Source: Plantago major | Taxonomy: Eukaryota; Streptophyta; Magnoliopsida; Lamiales; Plantaginaceae | Direction of reading: 5' to 3' | NCBI GenBank assembly: GCA_026545765.1 | Contig: CM048841.1 | Span: 25,951,397-26,015,396, forward strand | DNA: 64,000 nt | Part shown: positions 36,173 to 48,600 of the stretch, one piece after another | How the letters are laid out: each line of letters begins with the position of its first letter | How positions within the stretch are numbered: the first letter of the stretch is position 1 | Made by a program: the position numbers and the translations under genes | Notes under the pieces: model-generated | The model's input: the letters and a program-made list of their open reading frames with translations, nothing else | Database searches by the model: none | Told to the model about the DNA's origin: nothing

Positions 36173-37650
36173 TGTCACGCCCCAAAACCAAAACTTTGAC
36201 GCGATCGGCCGTATATCGTGAGATGGGCTCACGCCAAGACGAAACATTCCTTTAATACTCAAATACTTAAAAATATCTCAGAGTGGTACAACAAAGCGTC
36301 TAAAAGTCCCTTATACAACATTAATTACAAGTCCTCAATACATAACAACAATCCCAGCAGTACAAATCATCTTATACAATACAAATCTCCACTAAACTAT
36401 AAACCTCAGAGTACGCAACCAGTACTGAAAAGTCTTCACAAAATCCACCATCCGTCTACCATCTCCACTCCAAAGTATCTTCCTCCAATCACTTACTAAA
36501 TATCTGAAAGGGGTGGGTAAGGGTGAGCCTCATTGACACTTCTACCGGATCAAGCAGAGTATTTCAAACATACATATATATACACACATCAATACGTTCA
36601 CATATCCAAAATCATTTGCATGGAATACTTTTCAAAACAATGTCAATTCATATTTAACTCAATCAGACAATACACTACGGCCACACGAACCGTGGTGGCA
36701 CACAGGTCGGCTTTCACATAACAATAACAATGCCCTACCAAAGGGATAACAATACAATGTGAGATCTCCAAAAGTACCAAAAGTATGACATTCCCTCGAA
36801 AGGGCCAAACAATTCATAGACATATCGATGAGCGTAAAATATATTTTCAAATCTATGCTTTTGACAAAACAATTTCACACTTCACAATCACAACAAAACA
36901 TTTATGGGTACACATACTTGATTCTTTTCGAATAGACTATTATACCAAGTCTCATTTCTTGATATAATAACCACAAGTTGTTTGTTAAATCATAAAACAA
37001 TACATATATATAATAACAATAAAATAGAAGTAAAAGTGTCAAAGAAACCCCTTATCTCGAGTTCGCAAATCTAACACCAAGAACTGGCCCCTAAAATTGT
37101 CCCCAATCCAATAATAATCAAGAAGCTAATGAATCCGATCAGGTCCGTATCCCTTACCATGATATTTAATACTCCACTCTAATCCAATGATCAATCTACA
37201 CTGGCAATAATAAGAACAAACAACAACCAATCAATATTCTTCCATCTTGATCAAAACGTTAATAGTAAATTAATGACAAAACTAGTAATTCTCACCAAAA
37301 ACTAATCCACCAACTTCAGCAATTAATGACGCTTAATCCAATCATACTCAAAGATATTCTTCTGTCAAGAATCAAGTCTATGGCGATGAAATTCGAGATC
37401 CATTTACCCTGGCCATTGCTGAGTAAATTGGATAATAATCCCTAAATCCCAAATAACTCCTTTAGTACACTTATTTGGGCTTTTACTCCGGTTCGAGTCC
37501 AAACCAATAAAATTACCATAGCCCGTCTCAATTTATCGATCCATAAAATAACGACTAATAAAATTCCGCATAACAACTCAGTTCCAAATAATATCTCATC
37601 TCCAAATTAAATTCAAATAGACGGTCCAATACAAATTTCGGGATTTTACA
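36173..37650. mobile_element. Solo LTR, 1478 bp, flanked by TTCTA
   Basis: The unit starts TGTCACGCCCC and ends GGGATTTTACA, the TG...CA layout of an LTR. The five bases before it (36168-36172) and after it (37651-37655) are both TTCTA, a perfect target duplication. It holds no transposase or polymerase sequence, so it is best read as what remains after recombination between two LTRs. It is unrelated to the copia LTR at 18667. Its superfamily cannot be told from the LTR alone. Confidence 0.75.
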
Positions 37651-37736
37651 TTCTATATGTGAAGATTCATTGTACTCCCTCCGTCCCGCAGAATTTCATA
37701 CATTTGTCATTTTTAACCGTCCATAGAACTTCATAC

Positions 37737-37811
37737 GAGAAAATTACAAATGGTACCCCTTAAATTGGCCCTCTAAACAGATTGGTCCCTTCTATTCGAA
37801 CAATAATAGAT
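37737..37811 (+). repeat. Left TIR of the MULE
   Basis: Begins GAGAAAATTACAAATGG and pairs with the inverse of 44222-44296. Confidence 0.85.
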
Positions 37812-38530
37812 TCCCCCTGTAGTTGACCAAAATCAAAATCGGTTTCTCTCTCCTGCCAATTTCTTTCTCTCTCTTGACATGCTGGCATTATTTTGAATGG
37901 GAGAATAAAGAAAAGAAAATTTCAAATTAAAATAATTACTTGATTAAATAAAAGGAGAAAAGAAATTACAGTAAAGAAAGAAACCCTTCCCCTTCACTCT
38001 CATAACCCGCAAAACAACTACCTTCTCCCTGTTTCGATCACCATTACCAAGCTAACAAATTCCGACCAAACAACTCAAATAATCCATGTAATTAGACAAA
38101 GGAAGACGTGTGAAGTGGGTCAGAAGCCGTATTTGTGTGTTGTGGAGCTCGGTGCGCTTTTGGTGGTTTAAACCGACGCCATTGTTACAGGTAAGTGGAA
38201 GCTTCTTTTTTTTTGTTCTATTTTTGATTCAATGTAGTGTAATTAGTTGTTCGTAGGCCCTGAATTCAGTTAAGAAGAAGAATTGTGGGTATAATTGTTG
38301 ATTTCAGACGTAAAAAACCTTTCTTTTTTTTAAATCCTAATAATTTTGGTTTGATTGAACACATTAATGCTTGTATATTGAGTTATTAGATGAACATTGT
38401 GTTGAATCGTAAACAAAATACCACTAAAACATCATAAATTTCTTATTCAACACGCAGAGTTAGGGTTTATCTGTAATTTCTGCTATGGGTTGTTCTTGAT
38501 TGTGTTTTAATGTTGTGGATTGCAGAAAAC

Positions 38531-41500
38531 ATGGGTGGAATTTACAATATCAGGATACACTATGGCAAGGACCAATATATGATTGAAAATGTGAAAAGCA
38601 GCAGGTATACTCACATAAAACTTGTCAATGATGTTATGGCTACTGCTTTGGAGAGTGTTAGAAGTTCTCAAAATTTAGCTTTTAGTATGAAATGTGATAT
38701 TTATGGCTCATTTGATCATAGAACTACTAAATGATGAGGATGTTAGGCAAATGTTTGAATTGAATAAGAAGTATATGGAGGTTGAGTTGCATGTGGAGAC
38801 TGATGAAGCAATTCCTATAACTATGGATGAGTCTACTAGGATAAAGAGGAAGGTTAGCACTGTGTGGGGTGATGAAGATGATGATGATGATGAGCATTAT
38901 GTCCCTACTACTAATGTAAATGAGCCACCTCCTAGAACAAGGCAGTGTAGGAGAAGAAAATGCAAACCTAGGGGGCCTCCTAGGGAACCAATGTATGTTG
39001 ATCTTACTGAGGAACCAACCACTGATGATGATGAACAAGAACAACCCATTCCCACTCCTGAACCAAAACAACCCAATCCCACTCCCAATCCAGAACCAGA
39101 ACAACCTCATCCCTCTCCCAAACCGGTACCTACTGCTGAACCTGAACCAGAACAACCTCCTCCCTCTCCCAAAGCCATACCTACTGCTGATGATGCCTAC
39201 ATCCAACATTTGACAATGAAACTGATGTGCATCCAAACATGAATGTTGATGTGTTGGAGGGGTTTGATGTTGATGCATTCTTAGAAAGTCACTTTGCCAA
39301 TTTGACCTTCATTCATATTTGCATGCAAATGATCTGCCGCTATCAAATGTCGTCTAACAAAAGGATCTACCTGATCTTCGAACTTCTTGCATAATTGGTT
39401 AACTTTCGAAGAAATAGGAAAGAAACAAAATCTTTCCTTTTACTGCACCTTATTTTATTTTAGGAACTAAGAATAATACTCAACACAACTCCTCAAACTA
39501 ACCAAACACAAGCTTCCCCTGAAACTCAAGCTACACATTAATCTCCCGAAAGCAGTAAACCAGTTAGGGACAAGGGTAAGGGAAAATGCAAAGTAGTTGA
39601 AATTTAAATTGAAGAAGAGGAAGAGGGAATGGATTGGGAGGATGATGTCCCTGATAATGAATACCTCTATGATTCTGAGGAGATAGGCTTTACTAGGACA
39701 TACTTTGAAGATGAAATGCCAAGTGAAGATGATGATGATGAGGGTACTGCAGGCCCTCAAAAGGCAAACACTGAGACAAGAAGGAAGAGAGATGGTGATA
39801 GGAGTAACATTCATCAAGGAACTGATGATGATGTTGATCAGCCACTACTTAGTGATGATGAGTGGAAAGATGATGAGTTTCAAACCAACAATGTCCAGTG
39901 GGACAAAGAGTTTGAAGTTGGAGACACTTTTATGTCTGTGAATGAGTTGAAGAAAAGGGTGAAAGAGTACTCCATAAAGGTAGGTTTCAAGTGCACAAGG
40001 GTAAAAAATGAGAGTACTAGATTCACTGCAAAGTGTGAGGGTGCTGGATGTAACTGGAGATTGCATGTATACAAGGTAAATGGATGCACCTTTGTTGTGA
40101 AGGCATACCATGGAAGTCACACATGTGTAAGAAATGTGAATCCAAAAGAAGCTGATATGAATTGGCTGGCTGAGAACATACTTTGGGAGTTGGAAAAACA
40201 TCCTGCAATCAGTGTGCATAGCCAGATTACCTAGTCAACAAATATTGTGGGTGTGACAGTACCATATATGAAGATGTATAGAGCAAAACAGAGAGCTGAG
40301 GAGTTGATGGGTGGTGATCCAGTGACATCATATAAACTAATGCCTAAGTATGTTGAAATGGTGCAAAGAACAAATCCTAGGAGCCATGTATACCTGCACA
40401 GGGATGAAGTAGAGAGGCCTATATTGTTCAAGAGGATGTTCATGGGACTGGAAGGTCTCAAGAGGGGGTTTCTAGCTGGATGTGCCCCTTTCCTTTTCTT
40501 TGATGGATGTCACTTAAGAGGAAGGTTTGATGGTTTACTTTTAAGTGCAGTTGGGATGGATCCCAACTGTGGCTTATATCCAATAGCCATTGCAGTTGTT
40601 GACAGTGAGACCAAGGAATCATGGTGCTTTTTCTTGCATTGTCTTACACAAATGCTAGGTCCATTTGAGAATGATAAGCCTTGGCATTTCATGGCTGTTA
40701 GGAATATCTGTTAGTATTTTGATCACTCATCACATGCTCTTATCTTAGCCAGAAAGGTGATTAAGTACTCTTGGTTCACTTGAACATTGTAAAAGAGGAA
40801 ATCACTGAGTATGATTAGTCTAGTAAATCTTGTATTAGGATTATAGGTCTCTGAGTGTAATTTTTATTTCCAGAAGACCATGAAGATCAATCCTAGCAAT
40901 GGAGCTTTTCTGAAGATTAGAAGACTGAAGATTGCACAAGATTTATGAAGACATCAAGGTTTAGTCTAACTCAGAAAGACTATGTCCTTAATCCTTTCTT
41001 AAGTGTATTTACTTACTTTTGAAATATGATTCTGAACATATGACATCATGAGTATGGAGCATGGAATCCATCAGAAAGGCTCATGTATCCGTTGAAGACT
41101 ACAGGACAATAAATAGTACAAGTGCATTAATTGCATCGGCAGAAAAGCCGCTGAAGCACAGTCCTCTCTGAGACATGAGATAAGGACTTCTGAGTACTCA
41201 TTTCAAGATAAGTATGGACTGAATTTGAATTGTGTCTAACGGATATCATTCCAACAACTCTCAAATTCATCTATATATATCACACTTAGATGCTGAGAAA
41301 TACACCTTAGAACGCTCTATCTTGCAAACTTACCATCAAGCAAAGTATTCTCTCAAGCACTCTACTACCCTTTCTGAAAGCTTTATGTTGCTCGAAGAAT
41401 CACTAGTAGTTCTAAGTTGTCCTGAACCTTAACAAGAGATTGTTATTCGTGAAAGAGTTGAACTATCAGATACCCTTTCTGAAGCTCATTCTCCAGAACG

Positions 41501-43350
41501 GACATCAATTACTTGGGTCAATAAAGAGCAGACTGCCATCCACTGAACAAGTGTATTAAGTAGTCTTGTTCTATTAGGCTCTCTAAAAACATAACTGAAA
41601 AGTTATACGAGAAGCCTCTCTGACAAACCTTATAACCAACACCATCAAGGCGTGGAGTAGAGGAAGTAATTGATTTGGGAAATCAAGGAATAACTCCAAG
41701 GTTATCTGAGTAGAGGAAGTACTTAGCTCTAGGAGCTGGGGAATAACTCAGGGGGAACAATTGGTTGGGAACCATTTGTTTAAGAATCTTAGAATAGGAT
41801 TATTGTAAGGTAAACTCAATTATCTGTTCTAGTGAATTCTATGTCTCAGAAAGACCGAAGTGGATTAGTTGGAGGATTACGCCACCTCCAGATACCACTA
41901 TACTTGTTGTGTCATTACCTTTCTGTATTTACATTTCAACAAAGCACACACACATACTTATTGTTTCTGCACTTACCTATCTTAAAGTCTTCCGCGCTCT
42001 GAATTTAAGTATCAGAAACCCCAGGGTTTCTAAGAAACTGTGTTTATCGACAAAAATTTTAAAAGACTATTCACCCCCCCCCCCTCCTAGTCTTTTACTT
42101 TGCCGTTATCTGGACCAACAATGGCTGACAGATCCAAGGTAATTATGTGTTTACAGTTCAACTATTGTATCTTATTGTCTTGCTATAACATTTTCACTTA
42201 TATTGTATTGTTTTTACGCTATTGATGTGTTATGCCCTCAAGTGACAAGTAGAAAATGTGCCAAGCACATTTATGATAATTTCAAGGCCAAGTGGTCTGC
42301 TAGGGAGCTTAGAAGGTTCTATTGGCAGGCTAGCACTGCATACACAAAGTACAGCTTCAACAAGGCTATGACTAGGTTGAAAAATGCCAGACCTGAAGCC
42401 TACAATTGGCTAATGAACATTCCTCTTGGTCAATTGGCAAGACATGCTGATGACACTCATGTTAAGGCTGATCATGTGACTAATAACATGAGTGAATGCT
42501 TCAATTCATGGGTTAACCCTCTCAGAGCATTCTCCATTTACAACATAATGGAAGGATTAAGACAATAAATCATGAAAAGGATTCAAGTGAGAAAGAAGGT
42601 GGGAGGCAATTGTGTGTCTGTAGTTATGCCTAGGACATTGAGGAAGTTGAATGATATCAGAACTCAATCTAGAAAATGTAAACTTTTGACTGAATCTGGA
42701 AGTGTCTTTAAGGTTCAGGACACGAGCTTCTCATTCATTGTGAATGTGGATACAAGAACTTGTGATTATAAGAGGTGGGATATCAGTGGCCTGCCATGTA
42801 GACATGCTTGGATAGCCATTCAACATAGAAGACAGGATCCCATATCATATATCTCTTTCCATCACACTAAAGAGGCAGGCTTATGACATGGAGATCCACC
42901 CATACCAGTTTCACAGTTCTGGCCTGATGATTTGCCTAATGATGAGTGTTTCCCTCCTGCTATCAAGAGGAAGCCATGTAGGCCTCAAGTGCAGAGGCAC
43001 AGACATCCTTCAGAGCCAGATAGGCCTGTTACTGGTACTAGAGGGAGAAGATCTGCATTCAAGTACAGTATCTGTAATCAAACTGGGCACACAAAGAAAA
43101 AATGTCCTCTTCGAGTAAGATATCTATTATATATATGTAGTGTATATGTTCTTTATTGTAATTTATTCCAATTTCTTATGACTTTGTTGTAATTCAAATA
43201 GGGTGGCAGTGGCACTGGTGTAGCTGGAGGGTCAAGAACTGAAACTACTGGTGAAGGATCAAGCCGAAGAAAGAGGAGGAGGAGGAGGAGAACTAATCAT
43301 ACATATGAAGAAGGCCATCCAGTCAATCAGTTGCCTAATGCCCCTGTATT
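38531..43350 (+). pseudogene. mudrA-like MULE transposase, broken by frameshifts and a solo LTR
   Basis: A leader intron (38191-38525) precedes the ATG at 38531. The N-terminal part starts MGGIYNIRIHYGKDQYMIEN; a frameshift near 38715 moves to the frame of 38694-39242, which has an acidic part and Pro-Glu repeats. After an intron, 39629-40234 holds the DBD_Tnp_Mut zinc domain (AKCEGAGCNWRLHV...HTC). A stop at 40232-40234 follows, then the MULE catalytic part (FFDGCHLRGRFDGLLLSAVG). The solo LTR cuts the codons just before the second catalytic Asp (MA|DRS). Beyond it come ADHVTNNMSECFNSWV, a SWIM finger with one Cys replaced (CDYKRWDISGLPCRHAW) and a zinc knuckle also lacking a Cys (YSICNQTGHTKKKC). 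The family excises and inserts Mutator-like elements. Confidence 0.88.
40696..42120 (+). mobile_element. Solo LTR of the Maximus/SIRE-like family, inside the MULE transposase
   Basis: The left end TGTTAGGAATATCTGTTAG and right end GGACCAACA match the minus-strand reading of the LTRs at 18667 and 32974. ATGGC is duplicated on both sides (40691-40695, 42121-42125). It is 1425 bp, somewhat diverged, and carries a C12 run at 42073-42084. It lies in the opposite direction to the full element. It interrupts the coding sequence, so it inactivated this MULE copy if it was still active then. Confidence 0.9.
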
Positions 43351-44221
43351 GATTTTCTATGATTGCCATTGTCTCATTCCTTTCATTGCTCCCATTTGTA
43401 TCTCCTTCATGGTCACTTGTATCAACTTCATTTTCTCTTGTAAGGACTTCATGCTCTTTGCTTTCTGCCTTTGCTTGATTCCTTTGATTGCTCATGCTTG
43501 ATTCACCTTGTTGGTGCTGCTAGACACTTGGGGTGTACCAACCGAACCACCCATGTTCGGGACAATGGTATTAATACCCCCCCCCCCCCCCCGGATTGTT
43601 TTTTGACGTCGAACGAGTTATCACCGTCCTCTTGTTGCAACCAAACTGCCTACAAACCTCCCCAACATCAGCCTGCCTAGTACTAATAAAGGTGAAAGAA
43701 GTGATTTATGCCATTTGAGTAGTGAAGAAAGAAGTAGGGAAGAACAAGTGAAGAAGAAGGGTAAAAAATGGGCTTCTTTTAGCCAAAAGTTCAAAAAAAA
43801 AAAACGGTAACTAACGGCTAGGTGCCACAAATAAATTCAAATTTATTACAAATACACCCCTGAAATATGCTAAGCTAATTACAGTACCGTCCTCACGTGA
43901 CTTGCATGTGCACCAAGTCACTAACACCAGAAATCTGAAATACTTCAATTACAACATCCCTGCATTTGTGAATCTAAATTACAGACAAGTCCAACTGTCA
44001 TTTGGCGCCTTAATAAAGGAGGAAAAAAGAAAATCAAAAACAAAAGAAAATAGAGAAACATAAATAAAGAAACTCAAAAATCAAATAAATCAATGGCAAT
44101 TTCGTTATTATCACCAAGTTCAGCTCACACACCAGCAAACGGCAGAGCCATGTCATCACCAGGTTTGACTTTTGGATCTATCTGTGATATGGGAAATTGC
44201 TCAGTTCAACAATTTGGATGC

Positions 44222-44296
44222 AACTGTTATTGTTCGAATAGAAGGGGTGAATCTGTTATTGGCACCAATTTAAGGGGTACCATCCGAAATTTTCCC
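44222..44296 (-). repeat. Right TIR of the MULE
   Basis: Its inverse begins GGGAAAATTTCGGATGGTAC and matches 37737-37811. Confidence 0.85.
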
Positions 44297-44486
44297 ACCT
44301 CATACATTACTAAAAAAGAAAGTTACCCCACACCTAACAAATAATAAACAATCTCAAATTTTCACTCGAATTACACATTTTACCATTAAAAGTACACTTT
44401 TTCTATATTTTATTATTACTTTAATTTTTCGCATAATACTGCACGCTAACCCTAATGTATGAAGTTCTCCATGACGGAGGGAGTAT

Positions 44487-44700
44487 GATCGTGTAAGCTT
44501 GTGTGATCAATAAAATATCTGATATTAATCATGTGGGATGTAGGCATTTGCCGAACCACATAATCGCATGTGTTTGTTATTGTTTTTCGATTGTGTTCTT
44601 CGTTCGATTGTTCTTGTGTTGAGTTGATCGATCATTGTTGATTGATTATGTTGTTTTGGGGGAAGATTACGCAACAATTGGCACTGTAGGTGGGAAAGTA
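44487..44700 (+). repeat. Possible end of a Ty3-gypsy LTR with primer site
   Basis: GTGGGATGTAGGCATTTGCCGAACCACATAATC is LTR-like in layout (key words GGATGTAGGC and GCCGAACCAC). At 44668-44690 the sequence ACGCAACAATTGGCACTGTAGG recalls the LTR end plus primer site and leader of plant gypsy elements (key word TTGGCACTGTAGGTGGGAA). No internal domains follow. Confidence 0.3.
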
Positions 44701-45604
44701 GAATCAACATTGAACACATATGGTCATTGTATGACTCATGCAATGTAGTAAGGAGCAATTAGAGCTATATTGACGTAAGTAGTTCGAGACTTAAATTATA
44801 TCAATTCGGTATGAGCTCTTTTGGGTAATTGCAAGCGTTAATCCTTCAGGATCCCAACAAAACAAACAATTTCATACTAGCATTAATGTAACCTAAATCG
44901 TGAGTCATCGCACAACCCCGAAGGTCTGGTCATGACTGATTAGTTATAGGGTTGTTATGTTTTCCAAATTTCCAACTTTTACACAAATAGTAAACCTTCA
45001 GCAACTGCATTGTTCGGTTCGGGCAAGCTACAAAAATACAGCAAGGAAACACCCTAACTGAAGACGAAAAGGCACACGAATTTCAATCCTCCAAGATGAT
45101 ATGTTTCACTTTCAAGACTGATTGAGCACCCTTAGTTGGAGAGTCTGCATGCCTTACCGGAGAGGACATTCAAGAACCAGCAAAGCTACGCCTTCGTCAT
45201 TTGACTCATTTCATAGAAGATAAAGATCATTTTCTAAATATGAGAATATACCATATCCGACCTCCTACCCAAGTGTTTGGCACACTCAATGCTGATATAG
45301 CCCAGTACTTCATTCAGTAAGGAACTCTTAACAACGTATGGGTAAGTTAACCGATGAACACTACTCAAGGAACACCATAATTTAAGAGATACTCCAGACC
45401 AAAACATCATTCACAGCAACTGTAAATCCATAACCCAGACCAGAGAGAACAATAAAAAACAAAAAGAAAATAAAAATAAAAAATAAAATCTAACAGAGTA
45501 ATCCAATCTCCATAAACAAACTACACTTGAAACCCTCCATGTCAACCGGTGTCCTTCGGGGATGACGACTATTGAAAAAAGATTCTAGTGCGATGATACC
45601 AAAA
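44700..45604. other. Spacer and probable 3' untranslated region of the MUSTANG-like gene
   Basis: I see no coding frame. If the extra exon at 45605-45725 is right, the part just left of 45605 would be its 3' untranslated region. Confidence 0.45.
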
Positions 45605-48600
45605 TCAAGTGCTTATTTCAGGACCATCCGTTGCCATGCTTACCTCAATTTCATCGTTCACCAGTCCTACCTCCAGCCCAGTCAGCAGAGGAGTTTGTGG
45701 CCCCTCTTCATTCCCATTCACCCGGCTATTCAATTAGCAGAAAATCAGGGTTAGAATTAGTCCCAAAAAAATTTACAAATATAAAAGCATAATTTAGTTA
45801 AATGGACAAGAAGTTGCATCATCAATGACATCTATCTACCTCAAAGAAATGATTTTCTAACAGATGAATAACTATGAACTCCAGAAATAAGTCAGTGGCA
45901 GTTCTGTTAAGGGTTGCAATCTCTTTTTCCAGATACCAAGAGTAAAAAAGAAAAGCGCATTCCACAATTCTGTGAATTCAATAAAAGATATCCACGTCAC
46001 TTTTCTTCTCTTTTTTGTTGTTCTTCTTGTTGTCGTCGTCATCTTACCAGCCTTGTCTGTTTAGAGGCTCTAAGATAACGGAAATTCCATTTCAAATAAG
46101 TATTGACACATGCTAAATTGCTAATACATATCAAGCAAACAGGTTCAAAAAGTACAAATAAACTAACTGCCCTGGAAGGAACCCAAAATTTGGCACATGA
46201 AGCACTGGTCAAAGACTCATATGAAGCAATAGAGAGAACCAAACATAAACGAAACTGTAATCCAACATCCTGAGCTTAAATCATGGCAATGATGTCTTAA
46301 AACATGGCAACAATCTAAGAGATCCTTTTGTACATTTCCACAGAGAAAAAAGAATAACATAAAACAACAAGAGGTACAGAAAAGAGAAACAGAATGAGAA
46401 AATAAACACTTAGATTGTCATTAACAGACTCAGATAAAATTAATCAAAAGATAGCATGCATTCAGAGATAAGAGCGGCGAGTATTAGTCAGAAGTTATTT
46501 TAGTGAGTGACGAAGACACTTACTTGCATGTTTTCTTATTATGACCAAGACCCTTGCACTTGCTACACTGGAGCTGGCGTTTAATAATATCTGCAGGTTC
46601 CATAACTTTGACCTTTGGTCTTCCAGGTGCACGCTTTTTAGGTGGAGGGGTTACAATATTCGTTACCAGCAGTTCACTACTCTCTGGAATATCAACATTT
46701 GGTATGGGGTTGATGGACTCTGTATAAGTTGCACAATAACTCTCAGTCGTGAAGTATCTAGAGCAATAATCATAAGGGCTCCTACCAAGTGCAGTGAGAA
46801 CCGTAAGTGCATGGTAACAAGGCAACCCAGTTAGTTTCCACTCATTGCAACTACAACCCCAGTTATCAAGGTCGACCATCTCGACAGAATCAGCAGGGTC
46901 ACCATGAACCTCAAATATACTACCATGCAGTTGTGCTTGCTTGTTACTTGTTTTTAACATCTCCTTCTGGAGCCTATCCTCCATAACAGGAGTTAGCTTC
47001 GTGAGCCACTCACTGGAGTCGAGTCTTCGTCTATAAAACAACTCCATAATCTTTCCACGCAAAAAATCAACCATCTGAGTAATAGGCTTCTCATCAACTT
47101 CAGACACCCAATTGTAGAACTCCTGACCAAAATTGGATGTCATATGATTATATCGGGCACCATGGAAAGCCACATTGGCCCAGTGTTCTGGTTCATTACT
47201 AATAACCCAATTATAAGCCTCAGCAGAGATAGCCTTTATATTATCAATGCACTTATCAAATGCTTCTCGTTTCGTTGCAAAAGCAGCAGCATAGAGATCT
47301 TGAACCATTAGACGTCTTGCATCATGTGAAAACTGTCCTTTTAAATCTTTATTAAGCTTCTCAGCAAGACAGCGGAGACAGTAACCATGATAGCATTCCT
47401 TGCCAAATATATCAACCAAGGACTCCCGGATGCCTTTCTGGAAATCACATACAAACGTGATTTGCTCAGATGTAGAAAGAGCAGTTTTCAGTTGTGACAG
47501 AAACCAATGCCAGTTCTCCTCAGTTTCTTCATCTACCACTGAAAATGCAATGGGAAAGAATTCGTCATTTCCATCAGCAGCAGTAGCGAATAGCAAAGTT
47601 CCCTGATATTTTGAATAAAGAAGAGTGCTGTCGAGAAAAATAAGAGGGCGACACTGATGAAAACCGGCTATTGAGGCATGAAATGACACAAAAAGTCTTT
47701 GGAAGCTCGAATCTTCCTTGGTGCTGAATGTAGCCAGACTACCTGGATTGGTTTCCATTATTTTTTCACAAAAGTAAGGTAATTGAGAATATGCCTCTTT
47801 GTAAGACCCCTGAAGCTGTTCCCTTGCAATCTCCTTGGCGCGCCATGCCTGTGTATAGTTCAACTGAATACCATACTCACGCTGGATGTCACTTGCAATA
47901 TCCTTTGGTCTATAATTTGGGGAAGCTTTTAGTTTCTCCTTTATGAGACTGCCTATCCAACCCCTAGTTGCTCTGTAACCAGCTTTTACAGTAGCTCCTT
48001 CGCAGGTATGCTCGGGAGTCATTTTCTTTATGCACACTAATTGAGTGGTGGCCAGCTTAGATGCGTATATGCGCCATGGGCAGCCTTCCGTTTTACACTT
48101 TGCAGTCACACGATGACTGTCATTCTTTTTGTACTTGTACGAGAACCCGTGAGCAATGGAGTATTTATGAAGAGCATCACGAAATTCAGCGAAAGTATTA
48201 AATCTTTGGTCCACACCAGTGATGATGTTCTCCCATTGCGTTGCTGCTTTCCGATGCTTCTCATCATTGCTTATAAGATCAATACTACCAAGTGGTGTTA
48301 TTTCAAGAGGCTCGGTTAAAGCTATCGCACCATCAGTTTGCATAACATCTATATTGACACCAATGGGATATGCAGCACCAGATGCAGCCGTCATGCTTGA
48401 CCTATAGAATCAAAAAGTAACTTGGGGGGTAAAACTTGAAAAGTTTCAATCTAGCATCATGATGAAAATCTGTATTGAGAGCATAACGCAGGTGCGATCA
48501 TCATGAAATAACAAAACGTTGGTATAAAGAAAGGCACATCAGGCACATTAAAAGGACATACATTTTTTATATGTTAAGGTTCAGAAAAACCAAACATGCA

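Larger units (their letters stand above)
37737..44296 (+). mobile_element. Mutator-like element (MULE) with long terminal inverted repeats
   Basis: Left TIR 37737-37811 and right TIR 44222-44296 are inverted copies over about 75 bp, sharing GGTACCCCTTAAATTGG and CTTCTATTCGAACAATAA. The flanking nine bases are ACTTCATAC (37728-37736) and ACCTCATAC (44297-44305), a 9-bp duplication with one mismatch, the hallmark of MULEs. Inside is a mudrA-like gene on the plus strand, broken by a solo LTR. Without that LTR the element is about 5.1 kb. Confidence 0.88.
37675..44483. mobile_element. Stowaway-like MITE, opened by a MULE insertion
   Basis: The left end CTCCCTCCGTCCC (37675) and the inverse of the right end, CTCCCTCCGTCATGG (from 44483 leftwards), are followed by matching TTCATACAT words. 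TA flanks both sides (37673-37674, 44484-44485). Taking out the MULE leaves about 250 bp, the usual size of a Stowaway MITE. CTCCCTCCGT is the standard Stowaway terminus moved by mariner-like transposases. Confidence 0.75.

Noticed and set aside
38727-39278. Minus-strand frame rich in Phe, Trp and Arg
   Set aside because: It is the reverse of the Pro-Glu-rich segment of the MULE transposase.
44093-44344. Small plus-strand gene MAISLLSPSSAHTP
   Set aside because: It overlaps the right TIR of the MULE, is poorly placed and has no homologous feature on the left TIR.
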